The notes beneath the pieces are model-generated. The model made no database searches. It saw nothing but the letters and a program-made list of their open reading frames with translations, and was not told the origin of the DNA. DNA of 64,000 nucleotides from assembly GCA_937879855.1 (NCBI GenBank), contig CALFMO010000025.1, positions 1 to 64,000 of the forward strand, read 5' to 3'. Position numbers and translations under genes: made by a program. The DNA comes from an uncultured Acidobacteriaceae bacterium (GTDB lineage: Bacteria > Acidobacteriota > Terriglobia > Terriglobales > Acidobacteriaceae). Of the stretch, positions 33,681 to 41,931 are shown piece after piece (within the stretch, counting starts at the first letter, position 1; each line of letters starts with the position of its first letter).

Positions 33681-34856
33681 ATGCCCGAGACCACGCTGCA
33701 GGCCGCTCCTCCTACCCCGCTCACGACTCTCACTGAAGACGAGATCCTTTTCCGCGACAACATCCGCCAGTTTGCGGACGAAAAGATCCGTCCACTGGTG
33801 AAAGAAATGGACGAGAAAGGCGTTTTCGAAAAAGATCTCATCCAGGATTTTTTCCAGTTGGGACTTATGGGCATTGAGATTCCCGAACAATATGGAGGAG
33901 GCGGCGCTAAGTTCTTTGAAGCGATCCTGGCGGTAGAGGAATTGTCGCGAGTAGACGCCTCCTCGGGCGTCATCGTCGACGTGCAGAACACGCTGGTCAA
34001 CAATGCTCTGCTGCGCTGGGGCAGCGAAGAGCAGAAGAAGCGCTACCTCCCCAAAATGGCCAGCGAGACTGTGGGAGCCTATGCCCTCAGCGAGGCCGGC
34101 TCCGGCTCCGACGCGTTTGCGCTGCAGACGCGCGCCACGCTCAAAGGCAGCGACTATGTCCTGAACGGCCGCAAGCTTTGGATCACCAACGGCAAAGAAG
34201 CAGGATTGTTTGTGCTCTTCGCCACGCTCGATCCTGCCGCAGGGTATAAGGGCATCACGGCCTTCTTAGTCGAGAAGAACTTCCCCGGATTCACGGTGGG
34301 CAAAAAAGAAGACAAGCTCGGCATCCGGGCATCCTCCACCTGCGAACTGATTCTAGAGGACTGCCGCGTACCCAAAGAGAACGTGCTGGGCGAGCCCGGC
34401 AAGGGATACAAGATTGCCATTGAAACCTTAAACGAAGGCCGCATCGGCATCGGCGCGCAAATGATTGGCTTGGCCCGGGGCGCCTGGGAATTTGCCTGCA
34501 AATACGCCGTCGAGCGCAAACAGTTCGGCAAAGCTATCGGCGAGTTTCAGGGCATTCAGTTCCAGATCGCGCAAATGGCGACGGAAATTGAGGCCGCTCG
34601 CCTCATGGTCTACAACTGCGCGCGCATGAAGGACGCCGGCGTCAACTTCGTCAAGGAAGCGGCCATGACGAAGCTCTTCGCCTCACAGGTCGCCGAGCGC
34701 GTGACCTCGCTGGCCATTGAAATCTACGGCGGGTACGGATTCACCAAGGACTATCCCGTCGAGAAATATTGGCGCGATGCCAAGATCGGCAAGATCTACG
34801 AGGGCACGTCCAACATGCAACTGGCGACCATTGCCAAGCTGGTGCTAGGGAAATAG
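33681..34856 (+). CDS. Acyl-CoA dehydrogenase (short/branched-chain type)
   Basis: 391 residues. FAD enzyme that makes the alpha-beta double bond in acyl-CoA during fatty-acid or branched amino-acid breakdown. Signatures: GAYALSEAGSGSDAFAL (about 131-147), WITNGKEAGLFVLFA, RKQFGKAIGEFQGIQFQIA (about 279-297) and the catalytic glutamate in IYEGTSNMQLATIAK (about 373-387). The position of the Glu near the C-terminus fits the short-chain group. Preceded by a family E palindrome. No electron-transfer flavoprotein genes are adjacent. Confidence 0.94.
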   Translation: MPETTLQAAPPTPLTTLTEDEILFRDNIRQFADEKIRPLVKEMDEKGVFEKDLIQDFFQLGLMGIEIPEQYGGGGAKFFEAILAVEELSRVDASSGVIVDVQNTLVNNALLRWGSEEQKKRYLPKMASETVGAYALSEAGSGSDAFALQTRATLKGSDYVLNGRKLWITNGKEAGLFVLFATLDPAAGYKGITAFLVEKNFPGFTVGKKEDKLGIRASSTCELILEDCRVPKENVLGEPGKGYKIAIETLNEGRIGIGAQMIGLARGAWEFACKYAVERKQFGKAIGEFQGIQFQIAQMATEIEAARLMVYNCARMKDAGVNFVKEAAMTKLFASQVAERVTSLAIEIYGGYGFTKDYPVEKYWRDAKIGKIYEGTSNMQLATIAKLVLGK

Positions 34857-34918
34857 CAGTTCTCCGAGCTTAGCAGAGTGCAGCCAGATGGGACGCTTGG
34901 CGCCGCACCGATCCGAAA

Positions 34919-35251
34919 CTACGGCGCGAAACGGACTTCGATGACCTCCCGAGACTCGCCGCCTGAGGCGAATTTCCATTTGGCGACGGCGTCTTCGGCC
35001 GCTTTAAGCAGGATTGGGCTACCACCCTTGGGTTCAACGGACTTTACGTCCCCGTCCGCCGCCACTACGGCAACCACTTTGACGGTGCCCCCAAGACTGA
35101 GCTTTCTAGCGATTTCGGGGTAGCTGGGAGTCAGTTTTCGCACGACTTTCCTCCCGCTTTCGGAGGAAGTTTGTTCGCTTTGGGCCGTTTGCGCCGATCC
35201 AAAGCAGCATGAGCAAAGAAGAAACAGTACCAGGAGGTAAGGCTTTCGCAT
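34919..35251 (-). CDS. Small periplasmic TonB C-terminal-domain protein
   Basis: 110 residues: signal peptide (about 1-20, LLVLFLLCSCCFGSAQ), a Ser/Glu linker, then one TonB C-terminal fold (RKLTPSYPEIARKLSLGGTVKVVAVVAADGDVKSVEPKGG split over about 38-78, with KWKFASGG). There is no N-terminal membrane anchor after cleavage and no proline-rich span, so it is not a full energy-transducing TonB. Such stand-alone domains are frequent in this phylum. Function unknown. Convergent with the acyl-CoA dehydrogenase. Confidence 0.8.
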   Translation of the reverse strand: MRKPYLLVLFLLCSCCFGSAQTAQSEQTSSESGRKVVRKLTPSYPEIARKLSLGGTVKVVAVVAADGDVKSVEPKGGSPILLKAAEDAVAKWKFASGGESREVIEVRFAP

Positions 35252-35626
35252 GATGTCGATCCTGAGATAGAGGAGTTTTGTTCAGCAACTACTAGTGAAC
35301 CGATAGTAGAAGATCGATTGGCTGCAGGAAAGTAACCGGAGTAACTGGCCCTCGGTCACTGCAAGTGGTCTTCCGCAACGGAACACCATAGAAGTTCTGC
35401 AAAAGGCGCGCCAGTTGCGGCTTCCCGACGCAATACGTATGCACCCCAAAACCAATTCCGCTTACTCATAATGTGCATCGAGTTGCACATGATCAACGAC
35501 GGGCCTGACGTTCGGAGGCACATAAATACCCTGATTTCATCCGCTTAGCGAATACTCTTGCATTGGTTCCCGAGATGCACTTCGCGAAGCGTGCCTGCGT
35601 ACTCGGGCCCACGACCGGGGTGCCAT
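35252..35626. other. Intergenic region without a recognisable gene
   Basis: 375 bases between divergent genes. I see no RNA gene, terminator or repeat. Promoters for both flanking genes should lie here but none is convincing by eye. Confidence 0.4.
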
Positions 35627-36091
35627 TTGACGAGCCTAAATCCCTCTGCATCGATAGCCTCTGCGACATTGACTGACACTCCTGCTACTCGCAAAAAGCA
35701 CGGCTGGTTGCCGCTGCTGACGGTGCTGTTTCTGATCTCTTATGGTCTTATGACCATGCTGATTGTGGAGCAGGGTCAGACCATCGAATCGCAGCGCGCG
35801 CTGATTCGCGAATTGTTTCGCGACAGCAGAGAACTGTCCGCCGTAAAGAGAGCCCAGCAGGCGTCACCATCGGCCACGACCCAGGCACCGGTGGCTCATA
35901 ACCGCTCGACCCAAAATCAGTTAACCCAGAACCCGTCAACCCAGGCGCCCGTAACACAAGCCCCGTCTTCCCAGTCAGGCTCGCAACATAGTGCGCAGAA
36001 CCGCACAACCAAGCAGAAACCCCAGCTCCGAATGCCGTCGAAGCAAGCGTCCGATCTGGTCGACGATGTGCGGACTCTGGTCACGATTTAG
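35627..36091 (+). CDS. Single-TM membrane protein with low-complexity Gln/Ser/Thr tail
   Basis: About 154 residues from a TTG at 35627; the frame is open from 35558. One membrane helix (GWLPLLTVLFLISYGLMTML) is followed by a short helical stretch (ESQRALIRELFRDSREL) and a tail with NQLTQNPSTQAPVTQAP-like repeats. The residue composition of the tail is unlike its neighbours. Probably inner-membrane with an outward-facing tail. No family recognised and the start is uncertain. Confidence 0.6.
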   Translation: MTSLNPSASIASATLTDTPATRKKHGWLPLLTVLFLISYGLMTMLIVEQGQTIESQRALIRELFRDSRELSAVKRAQQASPSATTQAPVAHNRSTQNQLTQNPSTQAPVTQAPSSQSGSQHSAQNRTTKQKPQLRMPSKQASDLVDDVRTLVTI

Positions 36092-36224
36092 AGATCGCGA
36101 CATAAGGATCGCGACCGACAGGCACTAAGCAACAAGAGTTTGAAGCACTGAACATTGCAGCACTTCGTTCTGTAGGTAAGCAGTAGCAAGTGAACGTGCA
36201 GTAAAAACTAATTGCAGGAAAACA

Positions 36225-36473
36225 ATGAAGGTTCTGACCCTAGCCTTGTTGTTCAGTCTGCCGGTCGCCCCCTGGGCCCCGCAGAAGCCCCTGCGCGAGC
36301 CTTCTACGCCAATCTCCAAGCACGCCAAGGGAGGCCGCTGGTATTTCGCAGCCTCTGGCCATGCCGTCTATTGCTACGGTCCGGTGATGACGGTGCCCGG
36401 CGCCAACGGCAACTTGCAGAAAGTCGCCACCCTTTGCCGCGACGGTAGCGCGGTCGTTCCTCTAAAAGACTAG
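36225..36473 (+). CDS. Small exported protein of unknown function
   Basis: 82 residues, signal peptide at about 1-17 (VLTLALLFSLPVAPWA). The mature part includes GGRWYFAASGHAVYCYGPVM and KVATLCRDGSAVVPLKD, with two Cys that may pair. No known domain seen. Stands between two unrelated genes. Confidence 0.55.
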   Translation: MKVLTLALLFSLPVAPWAPQKPLREPSTPISKHAKGGRWYFAASGHAVYCYGPVMTVPGANGNLQKVATLCRDGSAVVPLKD

Positions 36474-36599
36474 CGATAGCCCACAGACCGCTTCCCTTCT
36501 GCGTCGTGTACTATATTCGGCGCATCCAATATCCACACGGCAAAATGGCTCGCAGGGCCACTCGACGGTTCATACCAGCCGCGAGCATGGGAGATCAAC

Positions 36600-37502
36600 A
36601 TGTCGATTCGACCCGTTAAACGCCTGATCAAATCCAAGCCAACGCTTGAGGGCGCCGGTGTGCATCTGCGTCGCGCGTTCGGCTTCGGCAACACTCACGA
36701 CTTCGATCCGTTCCTTCTTCTCGACGACTTTCGCAACGACGTTCCCGAGGACTATCTGGCGGGATTTCCCTGGCATCCGCATCGCGGCATCGAGACCATC
36801 ACCTACGTGCTCGCCGGAACCGTCGAACATGGCGACAGCATGGGCAATAAGGGCGCGATCGCTGCCGGCGACGTGCAATGGATGACCGCCGGCAGCGGCA
36901 TTATTCATCAGGAAATGCCCAAGGGCGATTCCACCGGCCGCATGCACGGCTTTCAGCTGTGGGCGAATCTGCCTTCGGCCTTAAAGATGACTGCGCCGCG
37001 CTATCAGGAAGTGAAGACCGCAGACATCCCGCGAGTCACTGACGACGATGGAACTCACGTTCGCATTGTTTGCGGGAATTTCTGGGGCAAGTCGGGCCCG
37101 GTCGAGGGAATCGCCGCCGACCCGACTTATCTCGACGTGTCGGTGCCGCCGGGAAAAAGAAAAACGCTTCCCGTCGAAACCACTCGTCACGCCTTCGCCT
37201 ACGTTTTCGCCGGAGACGGAAAATTCTGTAATGCCTCCGGTCCGCTGGCGGTACCCACGGAAAGCGTAGGATGGGCCGACACCAAGCCTCCCGCCGACGC
37301 TGAGAATCGCTCGCTGGTGGTCTTCGATCGTGGCGACGAAGTCGCGGTACAGGCGGGTGAGGATGGAATTCGTTTTCTCCTCGTATCCGGTAAACCGCTC
37401 GAAGAGCCGGTCGCATGGTACGGACCCATCGTCATGAACACGCAGGAACAACTCCGGCAAGCGTTCCAGGAACTTGAGCAAGGAACGTTCCTAAAGAAAT
37501 AG
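36600..37502 (+). CDS. Pirin family protein
   Basis: 300 residues, a two-cupin pirin. The N-terminal cupin has the metal ligands in FPWHPHRGIETITYVL (His pair at about 61-63) with His at about 105 and Glu at about 107 in GSGIIHQEMPK. The second cupin (about 180-285) lacks clear ligands, as usual. Bacterial pirins are iron proteins; some act as quercetinases, others as redox or metabolic sensors, so the exact role is open. Starts at an ATG three bases after GGGAGATCAAC. Confidence 0.92.
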   Translation: MSIRPVKRLIKSKPTLEGAGVHLRRAFGFGNTHDFDPFLLLDDFRNDVPEDYLAGFPWHPHRGIETITYVLAGTVEHGDSMGNKGAIAAGDVQWMTAGSGIIHQEMPKGDSTGRMHGFQLWANLPSALKMTAPRYQEVKTADIPRVTDDDGTHVRIVCGNFWGKSGPVEGIAADPTYLDVSVPPGKRKTLPVETTRHAFAYVFAGDGKFCNASGPLAVPTESVGWADTKPPADAENRSLVVFDRGDEVAVQAGEDGIRFLLVSGKPLEEPVAWYGPIVMNTQEQLRQAFQELEQGTFLKK

Positions 37503-37533
37503 CGAAGCAAAAACTAGAAGGGGCTATGGGTTT

Positions 37534-37564
37534 TTCTTCGTGAACCTTCGTGCCCTTCGTGGTA
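37534..37564 (-). repeat. Family E repeat, right-arm fragment
   Basis: TTCTTCGTGAACCTTCGTG and CCCTTCGTGGT match the right arm of the palindromes; no left arm is visible. Lies just before mutM. Confidence 0.55.
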
Positions 37565-37588
37565 ATTGATGTTAAGTCTCTAATTCCC

Positions 37589-38524
37589 ATGCCCGAACTC
37601 CCCGAAGTCGAAACGGTTGCGCGCGGCCTAGCCAAACGCGTCACGGGAGACGTAATTGAATCCGTCTGGCTCGGACAGAAAAAAGAGCCGCTGAAATCCC
37701 CCGCCTCGCAAATCGCGGCCACGCTGGAACACAGTCGGATCGCGGCAGTAAGCCGCATGGGTAAGCACATTGTCTTCGATTTAGATCGTGTGGCGCGGGC
37801 GCCCTCGCCCGCGAAAAGCCAGAGGCCAAATCGGAAGCGGAAGGGGACTGCCTCAAAGACATCTGTACTATCCGCACATGCAAAGGCGTGCGAGGGCGCC
37901 CGCCCCACAATTAGCTCCAACGGCAGAGCCCAATGGATCGTTCATCTTGGCATGACCGGTCGCCTGCAGGTTTGTGATCCGCAAGCCGAAATCACGAAAC
38001 ACACCCACGCGATCGTTAGATTGTCCTCGGGCCGGGAACTGCGCTTCGTCGATCCCCGTCGCTTCGGACGTCTCAGTGTCGCGCAAGCGGGAGATTTCGG
38101 CGCCACGGGCACCGAGCCGCTGGAAATCGAACTTGAGCTCTTCCTGAAATTGTTTCGCGGCCGCAAGACTCCCATCAAAAGCGCGCTGCTCAACCAGAAA
38201 CTCCTGCGTGGCGTAGGAAACATTTACGCCGATGAATCTCTGTTCCGCGCCGGCATCCGCCCCCGTCGCCGCGCTTCGAGCATTACGCGCGAGCAACTCG
38301 GCAAGCTCCACCTGGCCGTGAAAGAAGTGCTCAAAGAAGCGATTGCGCTCGGCGGCTCTTCCATCTCTGACTACGTGAATTCCGACGGCGAGGAAGGATT
38401 CTTCCAGCTCCAGCACCGCGTCTATGGTCGCGAAGCCGATGCCTGTCTTGTCTGCAAGACGCCCATCAAGCGAGTCGTGATCGCCGGACGCAGCAGCCAT
38501 TACTGCCCGCAGTGCCAAAAATAG
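37589..38524 (+). CDS. mutM: Formamidopyrimidine-DNA glycosylase with in-frame repeat insert
   Basis: 311 residues, cytosolic repair enzyme that removes oxidised purines and nicks the site. The start PELPEVETVARGL gives the catalytic N-terminal Pro after Met removal. MGKHIVFDLD, HLGMTGRL, FVDPRRFGRLSV and GVGNIYADESLFRAGI are intact. The C-terminal zinc finger has four Cys (CLVCKTP and YCPQCQK). Residues about 68-107 are extra compared with usual members of about 270 residues. They are encoded by a family D element with inverted ends (37790-37908), placed in the turn before the HLGMTGRL strand. Frame and active-site residues are kept, so activity is probable. The ATG at 37589 is fixed by the need for Pro at position 2. 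Confidence 0.95.
   Translation: MPELPEVETVARGLAKRVTGDVIESVWLGQKKEPLKSPASQIAATLEHSRIAAVSRMGKHIVFDLDRVARAPSPAKSQRPNRKRKGTASKTSVLSAHAKACEGARPTISSNGRAQWIVHLGMTGRLQVCDPQAEITKHTHAIVRLSSGRELRFVDPRRFGRLSVAQAGDFGATGTEPLEIELELFLKLFRGRKTPIKSALLNQKLLRGVGNIYADESLFRAGIRPRRRASSITREQLGKLHLAVKEVLKEAIALGGSSISDYVNSDGEEGFFQLQHRVYGREADACLVCKTPIKRVVIAGRSSHYCPQCQK
37790..37908. repeat. Family D element with inverted ends, in frame within mutM
   Basis: Left end GTGGCGCGGGCGCCCTCG, right end CGAGGGCGCCCGCCCCAC, with about 72 bases between the arms. Element-like in size and end symmetry (about 119 bp). A related degraded copy is at 25899-25966. Confidence 0.75.
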
Positions 38525-38526
38525 AT

Positions 38527-38613
38527 TGCTGATTGTTGAGTTTTGATTGTTGATTGAAAAGCCGTGACGTAAACGTGTGGTTTTCAATCATCAATCAAAA
38601 ATCATCAATCAAC
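38527..38613. repeat. Family F AT-rich long inverted repeat, copy 2
   Basis: Left arm made of ATTGTTGAT and TTTTGATTG words, right arm of CAATCATCAATC and AAAATCATC words, pairing over about 36 nt around GCCGTGACGTAAACG. Lies between mutM and the glucokinase gene, beginning just after the mutM stop. Confidence 0.65.
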
Positions 38614-38639
38614 AATTTATTTCTGCTACCCTTCTGCGC

Positions 38640-39662
38640 ATGCCTGACTTTTCCATTGGAGTCGATTTGGGCGGCACCAATCTGCGCATTGCGGCGGTCA
38701 GCACCGACGGCCAGCTTCTCGAGAAAATTACTCTGGGGGTTAAGGTCGCCCTTGGCCGCGACCACGTCATCGGCGAAATGTGTGACGCCATTCACCGCCT
38801 GACGGACCAATATAAGGCTAGCGGCAGTTTCGTCGGCGCCGGAATCGGCGTCCCCGGCATTATCGATATGGAAACCGGAATGATGCGCAAGTCCGCCAAT
38901 CTTCCCGGCTGGTCTGACTATCCGGTACGCGACGAAATCGAGAGGCGTCTCGGCGCTGGAACGCGCGTCTTCCTCGATAACGACGCCAAGATGGCTGCCC
39001 TAGGGGAAAAATGGATGGGTGCCGGTCGCGACGTCGACAACATGGTTATGGTCACGCTCGGCACCGGCATCGGCGGCGCCATCATCCTGAATGGAAAAAT
39101 CCTCTATGGCATGAATGGCATGGCTGGCGAATTCGGACACGTCACTGTCGAGCCCAACGGCGTCCCCTGCGGATGCGGCAACCACGGCTGCGCCGAGCGG
39201 TACGCTTCTGCGACCGCGGTTGTGCGTATGGCGCGCGAAGCCATTGAATCCGGCCAGGCGCCCTCGCTCGCTAAGGCGGCTAGTTCCGATCCTGAGTTCA
39301 GCGCCAAGTCGATTTACAATCTCGCGCTTCAAGGCAATGAAGATGCGCAACGCATCTTCCACCGTTTCGGCGTGGCGCTCGGCATACTGCTGGCCGGTCT
39401 CGTCAACACTCTTAACCTTGAGATGTTCGTGATCGGGGGCGGCGTGGCGAGCGCATGGGACGCCTTCGCACCCTCGATGTTTGCAGAAATGCGTGACCGC
39501 TCGCTGGTCTATGCCGCCACTGCCCCCGACGATCCTGTGAGCAAAAAAGAAGGAGCGTCGGCTCAAATCGCCGCCTACACGCGCAAAAAGACAATCATTA
39601 CCCGCGCCCTGTTGGGTAGCGACGCCGGCCTCTACGGAGCCGCGAGAATTCCTGCGGCCTAG
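38640..39662 (+). CDS. ROK family glucokinase
   Basis: 340 residues from the ATG at 38640. Phosphorylates glucose or a related sugar with ATP. The ATP-binding start is IGVDLGGTNLRIAAV (about 6-20). ROK signatures follow: catalytic FLDNDAKMAALGE (Asp at about 114), GTGIGGAIILNG and the zinc-binding Cys cluster with HVTVEPNGVPCGCGNHGCAE (about 162-181). VNTLNLEMFVIGGGV lies toward the end. ROK proteins include regulators, but no N-terminal HTH is present, which supports a kinase. Sugar preference cannot be told. Confidence 0.92.
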   Translation: MPDFSIGVDLGGTNLRIAAVSTDGQLLEKITLGVKVALGRDHVIGEMCDAIHRLTDQYKASGSFVGAGIGVPGIIDMETGMMRKSANLPGWSDYPVRDEIERRLGAGTRVFLDNDAKMAALGEKWMGAGRDVDNMVMVTLGTGIGGAIILNGKILYGMNGMAGEFGHVTVEPNGVPCGCGNHGCAERYASATAVVRMAREAIESGQAPSLAKAASSDPEFSAKSIYNLALQGNEDAQRIFHRFGVALGILLAGLVNTLNLEMFVIGGGVASAWDAFAPSMFAEMRDRSLVYAATAPDDPVSKKEGASAQIAAYTRKKTIITRALLGSDAGLYGAARIPAA

Positions 39663-39687
39663 CTCCTATGGTTTGGTATGACGTAGC

Positions 39688-39743
39688 GGCGGACGCATTC
39701 GTCCGCCAGCAAAGCGAGGGCCCCGGACGAATGTGTCCGGGGC
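39688..39743. repeat. Family A hairpin repeat, copy 4, plus a related hairpin
   Basis: GGCGGA-CGCATTCG-TCCGCC at 39688-39707. A second hairpin, GCCCCGGAC/GTCCGGGGC, follows at about 39720-39743, possibly the shared terminator of the convergent genes, though without a T-run. Confidence 0.65.
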
Positions 39744-39776
39744 TTCGTGATCCTCTCAGGAATGACACTGGATTGA

Positions 39777-40823
39777 TCACTGCGGGTGAATGTAATGGAT
39801 GAGCAGGAAAGTCCCCGCAGCCACAACGGCCGAGGCGGGAATCGTAAGGATCCATGCCCACACAATGCGCCCGGCAACGCCCCAGCGCACGGCCGACAAG
39901 CGGTTCACGGCGCCGACGCCAACGATCGCACCTGTAATGGTGTGAGTGGTGCTGACCGGTATCCCGGCAAGGGCGGTTCCGAACAAGGTGATGGCTCCGG
40001 CGCTTTCGGCGCAGAAACCGCCGAGCGGCTTCAGTTTGGTGATCTTCTGTCCCATGGTATGGACGATGCGCCAGCCGCCGAAATATGTTCCTGCCGCAAT
40101 CGCTGCATGCGCGGCGAGGATGATTGGCCAGCGGAAGCGTCCCCAGCTTGCCAGCATGTCGGCCTTGCTCATGAATCCCGCGGTGTAGAGCGCGCCTGCG
40201 ACAATGCCCATCGTTTTCTGCGCGTCGTTGCCGCCGTGGCCCAGACTATAGGCGGCGGCGGATAGCAGTTGCAGCTTGCGAAACCATTTGTCCACGATTT
40301 GCGGCGGCTTGTTCTGAAGGATCCAGTGGGCGGAGATCATGAAGGTCAGGCCAAGCACCATGCCCATGACCGGCGCGACCACGATGAAGATCAGGGTCTT
40401 ATACCAGCCTTCGGGAATGATGACGGAGAACATGGTCGCTGTGCCCTTGTGAATGGCCGCATGCATCATCGCCGCTCCCGCGTAACCGCCGATCAGCGCA
40501 TGAGAGGAGGAAGTCGGAAGACCCCACCACCAGGTCAATAGGTCCCAGACGATGGCGCCAAAAAGAGCACCCAGGACGACGTATTGATCCACATCTTCGA
40601 GGCGGATCATGCCTTTGCCGATGGTTTTGGCAACAGCGGTGCCAAGAAAAAAAGCAGCCAGGAAGTTAAACGCAGCGGCCCACACGACCGCAAGTCTGGG
40701 CGACAACACGCGGGTGGAAACCACCGTCGCGATGCTGTTGGCGGAGTCGTGAAATCCGTTGAGGAAGTCGAAGACTAAGGCGACGAAGATCGTGATCAGG
40801 ACCAGCAGCACATCTCTGTTCAA
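39777..40823 (-). CDS. Inorganic phosphate transporter, PiT family
   Basis: 348 residues, about ten membrane helices. The two PiT signatures are present: FLNGFHDSANSIATVVSTR near the start (about 20-38) and GIPVSTTHTITGAIVGVG (about 283-300) as the inverted second copy. Moves phosphate with a cation across the inner membrane. Lies 51 bases downstream of the DUF47 gene on the same strand, the usual pairing for low-affinity phosphate uptake. Confidence 0.95.
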   Translation of the reverse strand: MNRDVLLVLITIFVALVFDFLNGFHDSANSIATVVSTRVLSPRLAVVWAAAFNFLAAFFLGTAVAKTIGKGMIRLEDVDQYVVLGALFGAIVWDLLTWWWGLPTSSSHALIGGYAGAAMMHAAIHKGTATMFSVIIPEGWYKTLIFIVVAPVMGMVLGLTFMISAHWILQNKPPQIVDKWFRKLQLLSAAAYSLGHGGNDAQKTMGIVAGALYTAGFMSKADMLASWGRFRWPIILAAHAAIAAGTYFGGWRIVHTMGQKITKLKPLGGFCAESAGAITLFGTALAGIPVSTTHTITGAIVGVGAVNRLSAVRWGVAGRIVWAWILTIPASAVVAAGTFLLIHYIHPQ

Positions 40824-40874
40824 CGGGAGTCTCTCCGGTCTGTGGTCGCGAAGTCTTTATTCGCGAAATCGGGG

Positions 40875-41486
40875 CTAAGTGCTCTTGACGACGATGGCTT
40901 CCAGCACGTTGGCTGCGTCCTCTGCTTTGTCCGTGGCGTATTCCAGCACTTCGTACAGCTCCTTCAACTTGATCAGGTGAATGGGGTCTTTCTCGTTCTC
41001 GAACAGGTCGGCGATGGCTCGCCGGCTCACATGGTCCGCCATATCCTCCAGCCGGTTGACTTCCTCGCAATACTCCATCACTGCGCCGTTTTTCTCGAGC
41101 AGGGAGACGGCCTTGGCGAGTCCTTCACACTGCAGCACGATGATTCCAGCCAACTCGGCAGAAACCGGCGGCGGCGTGCTGATCTTGTACATCACCAGGC
41201 GCAAGGCCGCCGAGTTTACAAAATCCAGCACGTCGTCGAGTGAAGAAGCCAGCCGATGGATATCCTCGCGGTCGAAGGGTGTGATGAAAGTCTGGTTGAG
41301 TTTGGTGATGATGGCGTGCGTGGCCTTGTCGCCTTTGTGCTCGATGGCCTGCACCTGGCTCACTCTCATGGCGAGATCATGCGGATCGGCCAGTATGTTG
41401 CGCAGCAATTTGGCTCCCTCCGTGATGTTGCCGGAGAGTTCAGCGAGGAGGTCGAAAAACTTGGTATCACGGGGGATCAGACGCAT
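40875..41486 (-). CDS. DUF47 / PhoU-like phosphate transport regulator
   Basis: 203 residues, all-helical. The pattern of acidic metal-binding clusters seen in PhoU-like proteins is present: IEHKGDKATH (about 49-58), FDREDIHRLASSLDDVLDFV (about 74-93) and NRLEDMADHVSRRA (about 144-157). No membrane helix. First gene of a pair with the PiT transporter, whose activity such proteins are thought to control. Confidence 0.92.
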   Translation of the reverse strand: MRLIPRDTKFFDLLAELSGNITEGAKLLRNILADPHDLAMRVSQVQAIEHKGDKATHAIITKLNQTFITPFDREDIHRLASSLDDVLDFVNSAALRLVMYKISTPPPVSAELAGIIVLQCEGLAKAVSLLEKNGAVMEYCEEVNRLEDMADHVSRRAIADLFENEKDPIHLIKLKELYEVLEYATDKAEDAANVLEAIVVKST

Positions 41487-41591
41487 GGGGTGAGTTCACT
41501 CGAAGCTCATGGCAGGTCAAAAAAGCGCGCAAAGACCAGGAGCAAAGTAATATCTCACGCGCGGCCTTAGGTAGGCAAACGGCCCAAGGGG

Positions 41592-41732
41592 TTAGCGGGA
41601 AGTTCTGCGGGAAACCAGAAGGCCGGATCGCCGGGGCGTCCTGAGGCCGATAACGCCGAGCACCACGAAGACCGCAGCCGATCCGAGCGCCACTGGCTGC
41701 AGGAAGCCGAGAAAGAGTTGACTGAAGGCCAT
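41592..41732 (-). CDS. Possible 46-residue single-TM protein
   Basis: A short frame with a hydrophobic helix (PVALGSAAVFVVLGVIGL, about 13-30) followed by a basic end (RTPRRSGLLVSRRTSR). That is a normal layout for a small inner-membrane protein with an inside-positive tail. No clear ribosome-binding site, so this may be chance. Confidence 0.3.
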   Translation of the reverse strand: MAFSQLFLGFLQPVALGSAAVFVVLGVIGLRTPRRSGLLVSRRTSR

Positions 41733-41931
41733 CGCAGAATTGTGACGCAGGGTTGGACAAAAGGCGACGTTACTAGCTGGGTAGACCTAAAGTGCGGCGC
41801 CGGAAGACAGGATTCTTGCCAGCGTTGCGGTGCGCGTTTCCAGTTCGGAAGCATTAGTAAAATATCTAGATTGAAGGAATTACCGTTACCTGACGATCGT
41901 GTCAAGATCGTAACCGTGACCGTCGAATGCT

